Positions 41,292 to 49,376 of a DNA stretch of 54,432 nucleotides are shown here, piece after piece (the first letter of the stretch is position 1; each line of letters begins with the position of its first letter). The stretch lies in NCBI GenBank assembly GCA_964412845.1, contig CAYPQM010000017.1, positions 1 to 54,432 on the forward strand. Reading direction: 5' to 3'. A program made the position numbers and the translations under genes. The notes beneath the pieces are model-generated. The model ran no database searches. It saw only the letters and a list, made by a program, of their open reading frames with translations, and was not told the origin of the DNA. Source of the stretch: JAWWPY01 sp964412845 (GTDB lineage Bacteria > Actinomycetota > Actinomycetes > Streptosporangiales > Streptosporangiaceae).

Positions 41292-42983
41292 TTACCGGAC
41301 GTTCCCAGCCAGTGCGCCAGCCGGCTCGCCCTGGTCGAGGGCCAGCCCGGGCACCTCCAGCTGCAGCGTTGCCAGCCCGCCGGACAGGGAGCGGACATCG
41401 GGCCAGCCCTTCTGGCGCAGCACCCGCAGCGCCAGGTAGGACCGGAAACCTGAAGCGCAGTACAGCAGTACCGGGCGCCCCGCGGGGACCTCGCCGAGCC
41501 GCTCACGAAGCTCGGTGTGCGGGATGTTCAGCGCGCCGGGGAGATGCCCGGAACTGAACTCGGCGGCCGAGCGGACGTCCACCAGCACCGCCTCGGCGTC
41601 CATGTCCGCCAGGTCGCGGGCACGCCACACGGTGAGGTCACCGGTGAGCACGTTGCCGGCGAGGAAGCCGGCCATGTTGACCGGGTCTTTGGCCGCCCCG
41701 AAGGGCGGCGCGTAGGCGAGATCGAGGTCGGCCAGGTCAGCCACGGTCATCCCGGCCCGGATGGCCGTGGCGATGACGTCGATCCGCTTGTCGACGCCGT
41801 CACCGCCGGTGGCCTGGGCGCCGAGCACCCGGCCATCCGCAGCGAACACCAGCTTCAGGTGCAGCGGGCGGGCCCCGGGAAAGTACCCGGCATGGTCGTT
41901 CGGGTGCAGGTGCACAGCGTGGTGAGCGACCCCTGCCGCCCGCAAAGCCTTCTCGCTGCGGCCGGTGGTCGCCGCCACCGTGCCGAAGACGCGGACGATC
42001 GCCGTGCCGAGAACCGGTGAGCGCCGCCCGCCATGGCCGAACAGGTGGTCGGCTGCCGCGCGGCCCTGCCGGTTCGCCGGGCCGGCCAGCGGCACCGAGA
42101 CCGGCGTGCCGCAGACCGCGTCCACGACCTCGATCGCGTCACCAACGCCGTAGATGGACGGCACGGAGGTCCGCAGGTGCTCGTCGACGAGCAGGGCGCC
42201 GCGCGCATTGAGCGCGAGCCCGGCGGCCGCGGCGAGCGAGGTCTCCGGGCGGACCCCGGCAGCCAGCAGGACCAGGTCGCTGGTGACCTGGGACCCGTCG
42301 GAGAGGTCGGCGGCGATGGCACCGCCGCAGTCCCGCAGCGCGGCGACCGACGTCGCCAGGCGGACGACGGTCCCGGCGCGGAGCAATTCCAGCTCCACGC
42401 TCCGTGCCATCTCCGGGTCCAGCGGGGGAAGGACTTGCCCGGCCAGTTCGACGAGCGTCACCGCCAGGCCGCGGTGCCGCAGCGCCTCGGCCGTCTCCAA
42501 GCCGATGAATCCGGCGCCGACGACCACCGCCCTGCGGGCGCCGTCGTCTACCAGGGCACGCAGGGCATCCACGTCGGGAACGGTCCGCAGCACCCGGACC
42601 GCGGGCAGGCCGGCCCCGGGGATCGGCGGGATGACCGGCGCGGCGCCGGTGGACAGGACCAGTGCGTCGTAGCTCTCGGTGTACTCCCGGCCGGTCGCGC
42701 GCTCACGCACCTGGACAACGCGGCGGGCCGGGTCGATGGCACGTACCTCGTGACCGGTGCGCACATCGAGCGCCAGGCTCTCCGCCAGGGACTGCGGGGT
42801 GTGCAGGAGCAGGGCGTCCCGGTCCACGATCTCGCCGCCCAGGTAGTACGGCAGGCCGCAGTTGGCGTAGGACACGTACGGGTCCCGCTCCAGCACCACG
42901 ATCTCGGCGTCCTCGGCGAGCCGGCGGGCCCGCGCCGCGAAGCTCATGCCCCCGGCGACCCCGCCGACCACGATGGCCTTCAT
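41292..42983 (-). CDS. CoA-disulfide/persulfide reductase with C-terminal rhodanese
   Basis: This 563-aa flavoprotein begins MKAIVVGGVAGGMSFAARAR. It has the CoADR active-site segment SYANCGLPYYLGG with redox Cys at about residue 42, a second NAD(H) motif VVVGAGFIGLETAEAL, and YGVGDAIEV. A C-terminal rhodanese (residues about 460-550) has active Cys in LLYCASGFRS. Such fusions act as NAD(P)H-dependent CoA-persulfide or polysulfide reductases. It follows the DsrE-like gene by 4 nt, so it is coupled to it. Confidence 0.93.
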   Translation of the reverse strand: MKAIVVGGVAGGMSFAARARRLAEDAEIVVLERDPYVSYANCGLPYYLGGEIVDRDALLLHTPQSLAESLALDVRTGHEVRAIDPARRVVQVRERATGREYTESYDALVLSTGAAPVIPPIPGAGLPAVRVLRTVPDVDALRALVDDGARRAVVVGAGFIGLETAEALRHRGLAVTLVELAGQVLPPLDPEMARSVELELLRAGTVVRLATSVAALRDCGGAIAADLSDGSQVTSDLVLLAAGVRPETSLAAAAGLALNARGALLVDEHLRTSVPSIYGVGDAIEVVDAVCGTPVSVPLAGPANRQGRAAADHLFGHGGRRSPVLGTAIVRVFGTVAATTGRSEKALRAAGVAHHAVHLHPNDHAGYFPGARPLHLKLVFAADGRVLGAQATGGDGVDKRIDVIATAIRAGMTVADLADLDLAYAPPFGAAKDPVNMAGFLAGNVLTGDLTVWRARDLADMDAEAVLVDVRSAAEFSSGHLPGALNIPHTELRERLGEVPAGRPVLLYCASGFRSYLALRVLRQKGWPDVRSLSGGLATLQLEVPGLALDQGEPAGALAGNVR

Positions 42984-42987
42984 CTGC

Positions 42988-43455
42988 TCAGGTGAAGATG
43001 ATCTGGCCGCCGGCGGCGAGGGCGTAGAACTCGCCGACGGTGATGATGCCGCGGACCTGGTCGATGAGATCGTCTTTGCTGAGCCCGAACAGTTCGCAGG
43101 ACGCCAGGCAGCCGTAGAGCCCGGCCCCCGTGTCGGCGATCATCTCGATGAACTCGGGGATCGGCGGGATGTCCAGCTTGTCCATCTTGCGTTCCATGTA
43201 GTGCGTCATCACGCTGGGCACTCCCGGCAGCCCGCCCGCCAGCGTGGCGAGATGCAGGCCCGGGTTGCCGACCGTGGCGACCTTGATGTGCTCGTGGCGC
43301 TTGCGGTTGATGGCGTCGAGCCCGAAGAAGGTAAAGAACAAGTTGGCCTCGATGCCCTCGGCCCTGGCCCCGTTGGCCATGATCAGCGCTGGGTAGATCC
43401 CTTCGAGGGATCCCTTCGACACGATGATCGAGACCTTCGCGATGCTGTCGCTCAT
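42988..43455 (-). CDS. DsrE/DsrF-family sulfur-relay protein
   Basis: This 155-aa protein begins MSDSIAKVSIIVSKGSLEGIYPALIMANGA (residues 1-30, in the DsrE2-like pattern). It has a candidate sulfur-carrying cysteine pair in GAGLYGCLASCELFGLSKDD. DsrE-type proteins carry persulfide sulfur to partners such as DsrC or TusE, which is encoded just upstream. AAAGGACG precedes the ATG at 43455; the frame up to 43512 is not used. Confidence 0.9.
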   Translation of the reverse strand: MSDSIAKVSIIVSKGSLEGIYPALIMANGARAEGIEANLFFTFFGLDAINRKRHEHIKVATVGNPGLHLATLAGGLPGVPSVMTHYMERKMDKLDIPPIPEFIEMIADTGAGLYGCLASCELFGLSKDDLIDQVRGIITVGEFYALAAGGQIIFT

Positions 43456-43534
43456 GGCGTGACGTCCTTTCGTGAGACCTTCCCGGCGCCGGCCGCTGGT
43501 ACCTGGCGGCACCGTGACCCGCCGGGATGGCAGG

Positions 43535-43852
43535 TCAGATGCAGCCGCGTGGCTTGGGGATGCCGGCGATCTTGGCTGCGGTCTTGGCCGGGCCCTTGGG
43601 GAAGAGCTGGTAAAGCTCCTTGACGGTGACGCCGGAGGTCTTGCCGAGGACGCGGACAGTGGGGCCGGTTCCCTTGACGTGGTATTCGGCGCGCATGAAC
43701 CTGATGACCTGCCAGTGCCGCGGCGTCAGCTCGTCGATGCCCTCGGCCTCGGCGAGCTGTGCCGCCATCTCCTCGGTCCACTGGCCGGGATCGGTGAGGA
43801 ATCCTTCGTCGTTGACGCTGACGCTCTGGCCGGCGTAGGTGGCGGTGGGCAT
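43535..43852 (-). CDS. TusE/DsrC-family sulfur-carrier protein
   Basis: This 105-aa protein has the full DsrC/TusE fold: DEGFLTDPGQWTEEMA, LTPRHWQVIRFMR, and the C-terminal arm LFPKGPAKTAAKIAGIPKPRGCI (last 23 residues). The penultimate Cys (CysA) is present. The second cysteine of true DsrC, about 11 residues earlier, is Ala. So it is TusE-like and can carry a persulfide but cannot form the intramolecular disulfide or trisulfide of dissimilatory DsrC. It lies between the SQR and DsrE-like genes. Confidence 0.92.
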   Translation of the reverse strand: MPTATYAGQSVSVNDEGFLTDPGQWTEEMAAQLAEAEGIDELTPRHWQVIRFMRAEYHVKGTGPTVRVLGKTSGVTVKELYQLFPKGPAKTAAKIAGIPKPRGCI

Positions 43853-43872
43853 GGTCAGGACCTCCTGGGGAT

Positions 43873-45168
43873 TTACCGGCGGCGGCCGGCGCTGGCCGGG
43901 GCAGCGGGCACGGGCGGGCGCGTCTTGCCGCGGGCGGGCATGGCGGAGCTGATTCCGGGGATGTCACGGCCGGGCAGCAGGCTGTGCCAGTAGAACTGCT
44001 GGAAGGCCAGCTTGCCGACGTGGTTGAGGCGGGATTCGCGCAGCAGGGGCAGGCCGAGGCGGCCCGGGTAGTGGCCGGTGAGCGGCTCGGTGTCGTAGTT
44101 GAAGTCGATCAGCAGGGCCCGGCCGGAGCCGGTCTCGATGAAGCAGTTGGTGTGGCCGTCGAAGGTGCCGCTCAGCGGCTGGCCGGCCAGGAACCGGCGG
44201 ATGTTGCCGACCAGCACCTCGCCTTCGAAATGGGCGACGGACCCGGCCTTGGACGCCAGCACGTTGGTGGCGTCGCCGAGGGCGAACACGTTGGGCTTCG
44301 CCGTGGCCTGCAGCGTCTGGGGGTCCACCGGGATGAAGCCAAGCTCGTCGCCGAGACCGGGGGAGCGTTCGACGTACGCTGCGCCGCCATGCAGCGGGAT
44401 GACGACAGCCAGGTCGAAAGGCACTTCGCGGTCGTCGTAGGAGATCAGGCGGCCGCTGCGGCGGCCCTCGCCCTGCTGGCCAGGAGCTTGCACGGTACCG
44501 GTGTTGAACTCGGTCACCAGCTCGATGCCCTTGCCGGCCAGCAGCCCGCCCAGTTCCCGGCTGGCGATGGGCTTGGTGAACGCGCCGTCCAGCGGGGTGA
44601 CATAGGTCAGCTCAACCCGGTCGCGGATCTTGCGCTGCCGGAAGTACTGGTCGGCGAGGAAGCAGAACTCCAGCGGTGCGACCGGGCACTTGATCGGCAT
44701 GTCGATGACGTTGACCACGAGCCGGCCGCCGGTGAACCGCTCCAGCGCGTGCCGCAGGGCGACGGCGCCCTCGGGGGTGTAGAAGGTGAAAACGTCCTCC
44801 GGCCACCCGGGACCGGTCAGCCCGTCGGTCTCCTCCGGCAGCAGCCGCGCGCCCGAGGCGACCACGAGCACGTCGTAGTCCAGCGCCGTCCCGTCGGCCA
44901 GGTGCACCCGGTCGGCGGCCAGATCGACCCGGTCGATACCGGCCTGGCGGAAGGCAACGCCGGAGCGTAGCTGCCGGGCGCGCGGGCGGACGATCCGCCT
45001 CATGTCGGTACGGCCGAACGGGACGAACAGCAACCCGGGCTGGTAAACATGGTTAGCGTCGCGGTCCACCACGACTATCTCGGCGTCCTGCGGGTCGTAG
45101 GCCCGCCGCAGCCGGTTGGCGGTCAGCGTCCCGCCGGTGCCCCCGCCCAGGATCACGATCCGCTTCAT
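43873..45168 (-). CDS. Sulfide:quinone oxidoreductase-like flavoprotein
   Basis: This 431-aa protein begins MKRIVILGGGTGGTLTANRL with an FAD Rossmann motif. It has YQPGLLFVPFG, conserved cysteines in DMPIKCPVAPLEFCF and HTNCFIE, and FALGDATN near the C-terminal FAD contact. SQR oxidises sulfide to protein- or thiol-bound sulfane sulfur and passes electrons to quinone at the membrane. It heads the minus-strand sulfur operon, 20 nt from the DsrC-like gene. AGGATGATC precedes the ATG. No CstR-type site was found upstream of it. Confidence 0.93.
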   Translation of the reverse strand: MKRIVILGGGTGGTLTANRLRRAYDPQDAEIVVVDRDANHVYQPGLLFVPFGRTDMRRIVRPRARQLRSGVAFRQAGIDRVDLAADRVHLADGTALDYDVLVVASGARLLPEETDGLTGPGWPEDVFTFYTPEGAVALRHALERFTGGRLVVNVIDMPIKCPVAPLEFCFLADQYFRQRKIRDRVELTYVTPLDGAFTKPIASRELGGLLAGKGIELVTEFNTGTVQAPGQQGEGRRSGRLISYDDREVPFDLAVVIPLHGGAAYVERSPGLGDELGFIPVDPQTLQATAKPNVFALGDATNVLASKAGSVAHFEGEVLVGNIRRFLAGQPLSGTFDGHTNCFIETGSGRALLIDFNYDTEPLTGHYPGRLGLPLLRESRLNHVGKLAFQQFYWHSLLPGRDIPGISSAMPARGKTRPPVPAAPASAGRRR

Positions 45169-45320
45169 ACGATCATCCTGTGACTGGGGGGCTGGCGGCC
45201 GGCAGAGACATTGGTCCCCGGCCTGGGTGACCATCAGCCGCCGGCCTGCCCGGTCCGGCCGGCATAGCCTGCGGGTGGAGGCGGATGCCTTCGCCTGACG
45301 CGACGGCCGGGAGGCTGCCG

Positions 45321-46460
45321 ATGGCACAGACACTGGCCGCCAGCCGGCCGCAGATGATGACGCTGGGCGGGACGGCGCTCCCGCTGGTCGGCCGGGCCCG
45401 GGTGTATGCCTGCGGCATCACCCCCTATGACGTCACCCATCTCGGGCACGCCGCGACTTTTGTCTGGGTCGACACGCTGGCCCGCGTGCTGCACGCGGCC
45501 GGCACCGAGGTGATCGTGTGCCGCAACGTGACCGACGTCGACGATGTGCTGCTGGCCGCCGCGCACCGGGCGAGTTCGCCGTACAACCGGTTCGCCGTCA
45601 TCCAGCAGTTCTACTTCGACCAGGACATGGCCTCGCTCGGTGTGCGGCAGCCGGTCATGCAGCCCCGGGCGCACGCCTACATCGGGCAGGTGATCGCGCT
45701 GGCGGCGGGCCTGCTGGCCCGCGAGGCGGCCTACCCGCGGGACGGCCAGGTGTACTTCCGGGGCGCGGCCGCGCCGCAGCGGGCGGGACTGGACCGCCCG
45801 GCCGCGCTGCGGCTGGCCGCGGAATATGGTGACCGCCCGGACGACCCGGGCCAGGACGACCCGTTCGATGTGGCGGTGTGGCAGGCATCCCGGGGGGACC
45901 AGCCCGCCTGGGAGAGTCCGTGGGGGCCCGGCCGCCCGGGCTGGCATGCTGAGTGCGCGGCCATGGCGCTGCATGCCTTCGGCCCGGCGGTTGACATCCT
46001 GGCCGGCGGCGGCGACCTGCGTTTCCCGCACCACGCCTACCAGGCCGCCCTGGCCGAGGCGTTCACTGGGGTCGGCCCGTTCGCCCGCGCCCGGCTCCAG
46101 GTCGGCGTGGTCGGAGTCGCCGGGGCCAAGATGGCCAAATCGGCTGGCAATCTTGTACTGGTCAGCGAGCTTCTTGGCCATTACCCCGCGGCGGCCGTGC
46201 GGCTGCTGATCCTGGACCGCCGGTGGGACCAGGACTGGGACTATGACCGGGACGGCCTGGACCAGGCGGCGGCCCGGCTGGAGCGGCTGCAGTCCGCAGC
46301 GGGCCGCCCGGACCGGGCCACGGCGGGATCTGACGCGGCGCTGGCCGCGGTCCGGGCCGCACTGGCCAGCGACCTTGACGTGCCCGCCGCGCTGCGCATC
46401 GCCGAAGACGACGGTGGCCAGGCCGCCCGCGTCCTCGGTTCCCTCCTGGGCCTGTGGTAG
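45321..46460 (+). CDS. MshC-type cysteine:GlcN-Ins ligase (CysRS-like)
   Basis: This 379-aa protein is a class I synthetase fold. The Zn/HIGH region reads VYACGITPYDVTHLGHA, with NVTDVDDVLL, GWHAECAAMALHAFG and the KMSKS-like GAKMAKSAGN. Length and motifs match MshC, which joins cysteine to GlcN-inositol in mycothiol synthesis, rather than longer CysRS enzymes. GGGAGG precedes the ATG at 45321, better than that at 45285. It is divergent from SQR, linking thiol synthesis to sulfide oxidation. Whether it is the only mshC in the genome or a paralogue is unknown. Confidence 0.88.
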   Translation: MAQTLAASRPQMMTLGGTALPLVGRARVYACGITPYDVTHLGHAATFVWVDTLARVLHAAGTEVIVCRNVTDVDDVLLAAAHRASSPYNRFAVIQQFYFDQDMASLGVRQPVMQPRAHAYIGQVIALAAGLLAREAAYPRDGQVYFRGAAAPQRAGLDRPAALRLAAEYGDRPDDPGQDDPFDVAVWQASRGDQPAWESPWGPGRPGWHAECAAMALHAFGPAVDILAGGGDLRFPHHAYQAALAEAFTGVGPFARARLQVGVVGVAGAKMAKSAGNLVLVSELLGHYPAAAVRLLILDRRWDQDWDYDRDGLDQAAARLERLQSAAGRPDRATAGSDAALAAVRAALASDLDVPAALRIAEDDGGQAARVLGSLLGLW

Positions 46461-46592
46461 CCGCCGGGGCTCAGCCCTGTCTGGCGGTGGCGAAGGGACG
46501 GCGGCTCGGCAGCTGGTCCGCCGTCCGGTAGATTCTCAGGGCGTCCCGGAGCGTGCCGAAGGGCTGGGCGCGTTGGTGCCGGGAGGCGGCTG

Positions 46593-47502
46593 GTGCGGTT
46601 TCACCGGGTAGAGACGGTGCGGCGGATCCCTCATCCTGGCCGGGGCTTTACCCAGGGCCTGATCATCGACGGTGATCTGGTGTGGGAGAGCACCGGCCAG
46701 TACGGCATGTCGTCGCTGCGCCGGTACCAGCTCGGCGCTGAGCACCTGGACTGGTCCGCGCCGCTGCCGGACGAGCTGTTCGGCGAGGGCATCTGCCTGG
46801 TGGGGGACCGGCTGTGGCAGCTGACCTGGCAGGAGCGGGTCGCCCTGTGCTGGACGCCGGCCAGCACGGAGCCGGCCAGCACGGAGCCGGCCAGCACGGA
46901 GCCGGCCAGCACGGAGCCGGCCAGCNNNNNNNNNNNNNNNNNNNNNNNNNNNNNNNNNNNNNNNNNNNNNNNNNNNNNNNNNNNNNNNNNNNNNNNNNNN
47001 NNNNNNNNNNNNNNNNNNNNNNNNNACGGAGCCGGGCATCGCCCAGCCGTACACCACCGTGCGCTATAACCGTGAAGGCTGGGGCATCTGCAACACCGGC
47101 CGGTGGGCCGTGACCAGTGACGGCAGCAGCGAGCTCATCCTGCGTGACCTGCGCACCCTGGAGCCGCTGTGGACCGTGCTCGTCAGGTGCGAGGGCCGCC
47201 GGGTGGGCGGGCTCAACGACCTCGAATGGCACGCCGACCGGGTGTGGGCGAATGTCGGGTCCACGTCCTGCCTGGTCAGTGTGGACCTGCCCAGCGGTGA
47301 GGTACAGGACCTGGTGGACGCGCGGGCGCTGGCCTCCGCGGAGCGGGTCAAGCGTGATCCCCAGTCGGTGCTGAACGGCCTCGCCGTGCTGCCCGGATCC
47401 GGGGATTTCCTGCTCACCGGCAAGAATTGGAAGTCGATCCACCAGGTGCGCCTGGTGCCCGACCGCAAGGCCAGGCGGCCAGAGAGGCTACTCGCTCTGT
47501 GA
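46593..47502 (+). CDS. Glutaminyl-peptide cyclotransferase, interrupted by an assembly gap
   Basis: This beta-propeller protein of the plant/bacterial glutaminyl cyclase family (PF05096) has GRGFTQGLIIDGDLVWESTGQYG at its N terminus, then WQLTWQERVALCW. After the gap come YNREGWGICNTGRWAVTSDGS and GLNDLEWHADRVWANV. It converts N-terminal Gln of peptides to pyroglutamate. The 111 residues before and 158 after the gap already total 269, normal for the family. The 100 Ns are a placeholder: the codon phase is kept only if the missing length is a multiple of 3. GTG start with GGGAGGC upstream. Confidence 0.85.
46861..47035. repeat. 15-bp coding tandem repeat spanning the assembly gap
   Basis: CCAGCACGGAGCCGG occurs four times at 46861-46920. 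A fifth copy starts at 46921 (CCAGC), is cut by the gap at 46926, and ends after it (ACGGAGCCGG, 47026-47035). Each unit encodes ASTEP/PASTE in frame. Ancestral relatives would need only one such unit, so this is a local expansion. Confidence 0.93.
46926..47025. other. 100-N assembly gap
   Basis: Exactly 100 Ns fill a position inside the 15-bp repeat. The size is a scaffolding placeholder, so any frame shift across it is an artefact. Confidence 0.98.
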
Positions 47503-48330
47503 TACCAGCACGAAGTCCATCTCGGCGACGCGCTGGACATCCGGCGGGTCACCCGGCCCGGCCAGCCGGAACGGCTTGACCAGCGAGTCCTTGACGCCGA
47601 ACACCGTGTCGCTGTCCAGGTAGGGATTCTCGGCATCGAAGACGTGCGTGGTGACCGTCCGCCGCCCGGGGGCGGACACGATGGCGTGGATGTGCGCGGC
47701 CCGCCAGCCGTGCCGGCCGGAACCGCGCAGCAGATCGCCGACCGGCCCGTCGGTGGGCACCGGGTAGCTGACCGGCCGCGCCGTCCGGAACTCATATGAG
47801 CCGTCCGGCCCGGTGCTGAAGACGCCGCGCAGGTTGAACGGCGGCTGGCTCGGATCCTGCGTGTCGTACAGGCCACTGGCATTGCACTGCCAGACATCGA
47901 GGGTGGCGCCGGCCAGCGGCTTGCCCTCAGGGTCCGTCACGTGCCCGCGGACCAGGGTCGGCTCGCCATCCTCTGGGCGGCCGATCGGATCGCCCATGGC
48001 CCGCTGCGGTGCACCGGGCGTGTAGAACGGGCCCAGGACGGTCGACTCGGTGGCGCCCTGGGCCGCATTGATCAGGTCGACCAGGGATGACAGGCCCAGC
48101 ACGTCGGAGAGCAGGATGAACTCCTGCCGCTCACTGTCGCACTTCTGGCCGGTCGCGGTGAGGAATTCCAGGCCGGCCAGCCATTCCTGCGTGGTCAGCT
48201 TGGTCTCCGTCGCGAAAGCGTGCAGATGGGAGATCAGCGAGGTGAGGATCTCGCGCAGCCTGGGATCAGGTGTCTCGTCGTAGGCATCCAGGACGTGCCC
48301 GGTGAGCTGGGCTGGAGTCATGGCATTCAT
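47488..48330 (-). CDS. Intradiol dioxygenase, probably hydroxyquinol 1,2-dioxygenase
   Basis: This 280-aa non-heme Fe(III) enzyme has the N-terminal dimerisation helix region and TESTVLGPFYTPGAP. The iron ligands are Tyr in SGLYDTQ, Tyr in RPVSYPVPTDGPVG, and two His in WRAAHIHAIV. Length and the adjacent maleylacetate reductase favour hydroxyquinol (1,2,4-benzenetriol) over catechol as substrate, giving maleylacetate. AAGGAGG precedes the ATG, which overlaps the moxR stop by 4 nt. Its 3' end overlaps the convergent cyclotransferase gene by 15 nt. Confidence 0.9.
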   Translation of the reverse strand: MNAMTPAQLTGHVLDAYDETPDPRLREILTSLISHLHAFATETKLTTQEWLAGLEFLTATGQKCDSERQEFILLSDVLGLSSLVDLINAAQGATESTVLGPFYTPGAPQRAMGDPIGRPEDGEPTLVRGHVTDPEGKPLAGATLDVWQCNASGLYDTQDPSQPPFNLRGVFSTGPDGSYEFRTARPVSYPVPTDGPVGDLLRGSGRHGWRAAHIHAIVSAPGRRTVTTHVFDAENPYLDSDTVFGVKDSLVKPFRLAGPGDPPDVQRVAEMDFVLVSQSE

Positions 48331-49214
48331 GGCTGTGCCTCCTTGTGCGCTGATCCCACGAGGTCAAGTTCCGTGCTCGCGCGCTCATGGTCCCGCTGGT
48401 TCTTGAGCAGCACCGGCAGGGTGCGGCCGATGGTGGCCGGGTCGAGTTCGGTGACGCCGAGCAGGACCAGGCTGCGGGCCCAGTCGACGCTTTCGGAGAT
48501 GCTCGGCGGCTTCTGCAGCTCCAGCGAGCGGAGGGCGTGCACGATCCGGGCCGCATGACCCGCCAGCGCCGCGCCGAGTTCCGGTACCCGCAGCTCGATG
48601 ATCTGCCGCTCGCGGTCCGGGTCCGGGTAGTCCAGGTGCAGGTAGAGGCAGCGGCGCTTGAGCGCGTCGGACAGTTCCCTGGTGGCATTGGAGGTCAGGA
48701 AGACAAGCGGGGCCTGCCGGGCGGTCAGGGTGCCGAGCTCGGGGATGGAGACCTGGTAGTCCGACAGGACCTCCAGCAGCAGCGCCTCGGTCTCCACTTC
48801 CACCCGGTCGACCTCGTCGATCAGCAGTACCACCGGGTCAGCCGCGCGGACCGCGGCCAGCAACGGGCGCTCAAGCAGGAAGTCCTCGGTGAAGATGTTC
48901 GCCTCGGTCTCATCCCAGGAATCCTCGCCGCCCGCCTGGATGCGCAGGAGCTGTTTCTTGTAGTTCCACTCATACAGCGCCTTGGCCTCATCCAGCCCTT
49001 CGTAGCACTGCAGCCGGAGCAGGCGGGCGCCGGTGATGGCGGCGGCGGTCTTGGCCAGCTCGGTCTTGCCCACCCCGGCCGGCCCTTCGATCAGCAGCGG
49101 CTTGCCGAGTCCATCGGCGAGGAAGAGCGCGTCCGCGATGACATCATCGGCGAGGTAGCCCGCGCCGCGGAGCAGGTCCTTGATCGACCCTGCGCCGGCG
49201 AAGCGCCCGGTCAC
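48327..49214 (-). CDS. MoxR-family AAA+ ATPase
   Basis: This 295-aa protein has Walker A GPAGVGKTELAK near residue 44, Walker B VVLLIDEVDR near 128, sensor 1 FLTSNATRELSDALKRRC and the MoxR lid. The insert between (LYEWNYKKQLLRIQAGG) is typical of the CoxD-like branch. MoxR ATPases work with VWA proteins to remodel or load metal into target enzymes; a CoxE-type VWA gene lies at 53003. The GTG start has AAGGGGGA upstream. It sits inside the ring-cleavage operon, overlapping the intradiol dioxygenase gene. Confidence 0.93.
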   Translation of the reverse strand: MTGRFAGAGSIKDLLRGAGYLADDVIADALFLADGLGKPLLIEGPAGVGKTELAKTAAAITGARLLRLQCYEGLDEAKALYEWNYKKQLLRIQAGGEDSWDETEANIFTEDFLLERPLLAAVRAADPVVLLIDEVDRVEVETEALLLEVLSDYQVSIPELGTLTARQAPLVFLTSNATRELSDALKRRCLYLHLDYPDPDRERQIIELRVPELGAALAGHAARIVHALRSLELQKPPSISESVDWARSLVLLGVTELDPATIGRTLPVLLKNQRDHERASTELDLVGSAHKEAQP

Positions 49215-49229
49215 GGCGGTCCCCCTTCG

Positions 49230-49319
49230 TCAGCGTTCCGCGGCCTGAGGTTCCGCGGCGACCGCCGCAGCGGTCTTCGCGCCCAGATCCACACGGTAAC
49301 CGACGGGGACATTGCTCAT
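49230..49319 (-). CDS. 29-aa small ORF between maleylacetate reductase and moxR
   Basis: This short frame reads MSNVPVGYRVDLGAKTAAAV followed by AAEPQAAER and TGA. An excellent ribosome site, AGAGAGG, lies 7 nt before its ATG. It begins 57 nt after the maleylacetate reductase stop and ends 15 nt before the moxR GTG, so it sits squarely in the operon. No family is recognised. It could be a small partner of the MoxR/VWA pair, a leader peptide, or a remnant of a larger gene. Confidence 0.5.
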   Translation of the reverse strand: MSNVPVGYRVDLGAKTAAAVAAEPQAAER

Positions 49320-49376
49320 GATGGGACCTCTCTGTCCGCGGCTGGCCTGTTCAGGGGCAGGCGTAGCCGGAAATTG

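Noticed and set aside
46861..47035. CRISPR-like array in the cyclotransferase gene
   Set aside because: The repeats are perfect head-to-tail 15-bp units in coding frame with no spacers.
46593..47502. Frameshifted pseudogene of glutaminyl cyclase
   Set aside because: The phase change comes only from the arbitrary 100-N placeholder; codon boundaries on both gap edges match the repeat.
47488..48330. Catechol 1,2-dioxygenase of the beta-ketoadipate pathway
   Set aside because: No catB or catC is present, while maleylacetate reductase is; hydroxyquinol is the better substrate guess, though not proven.
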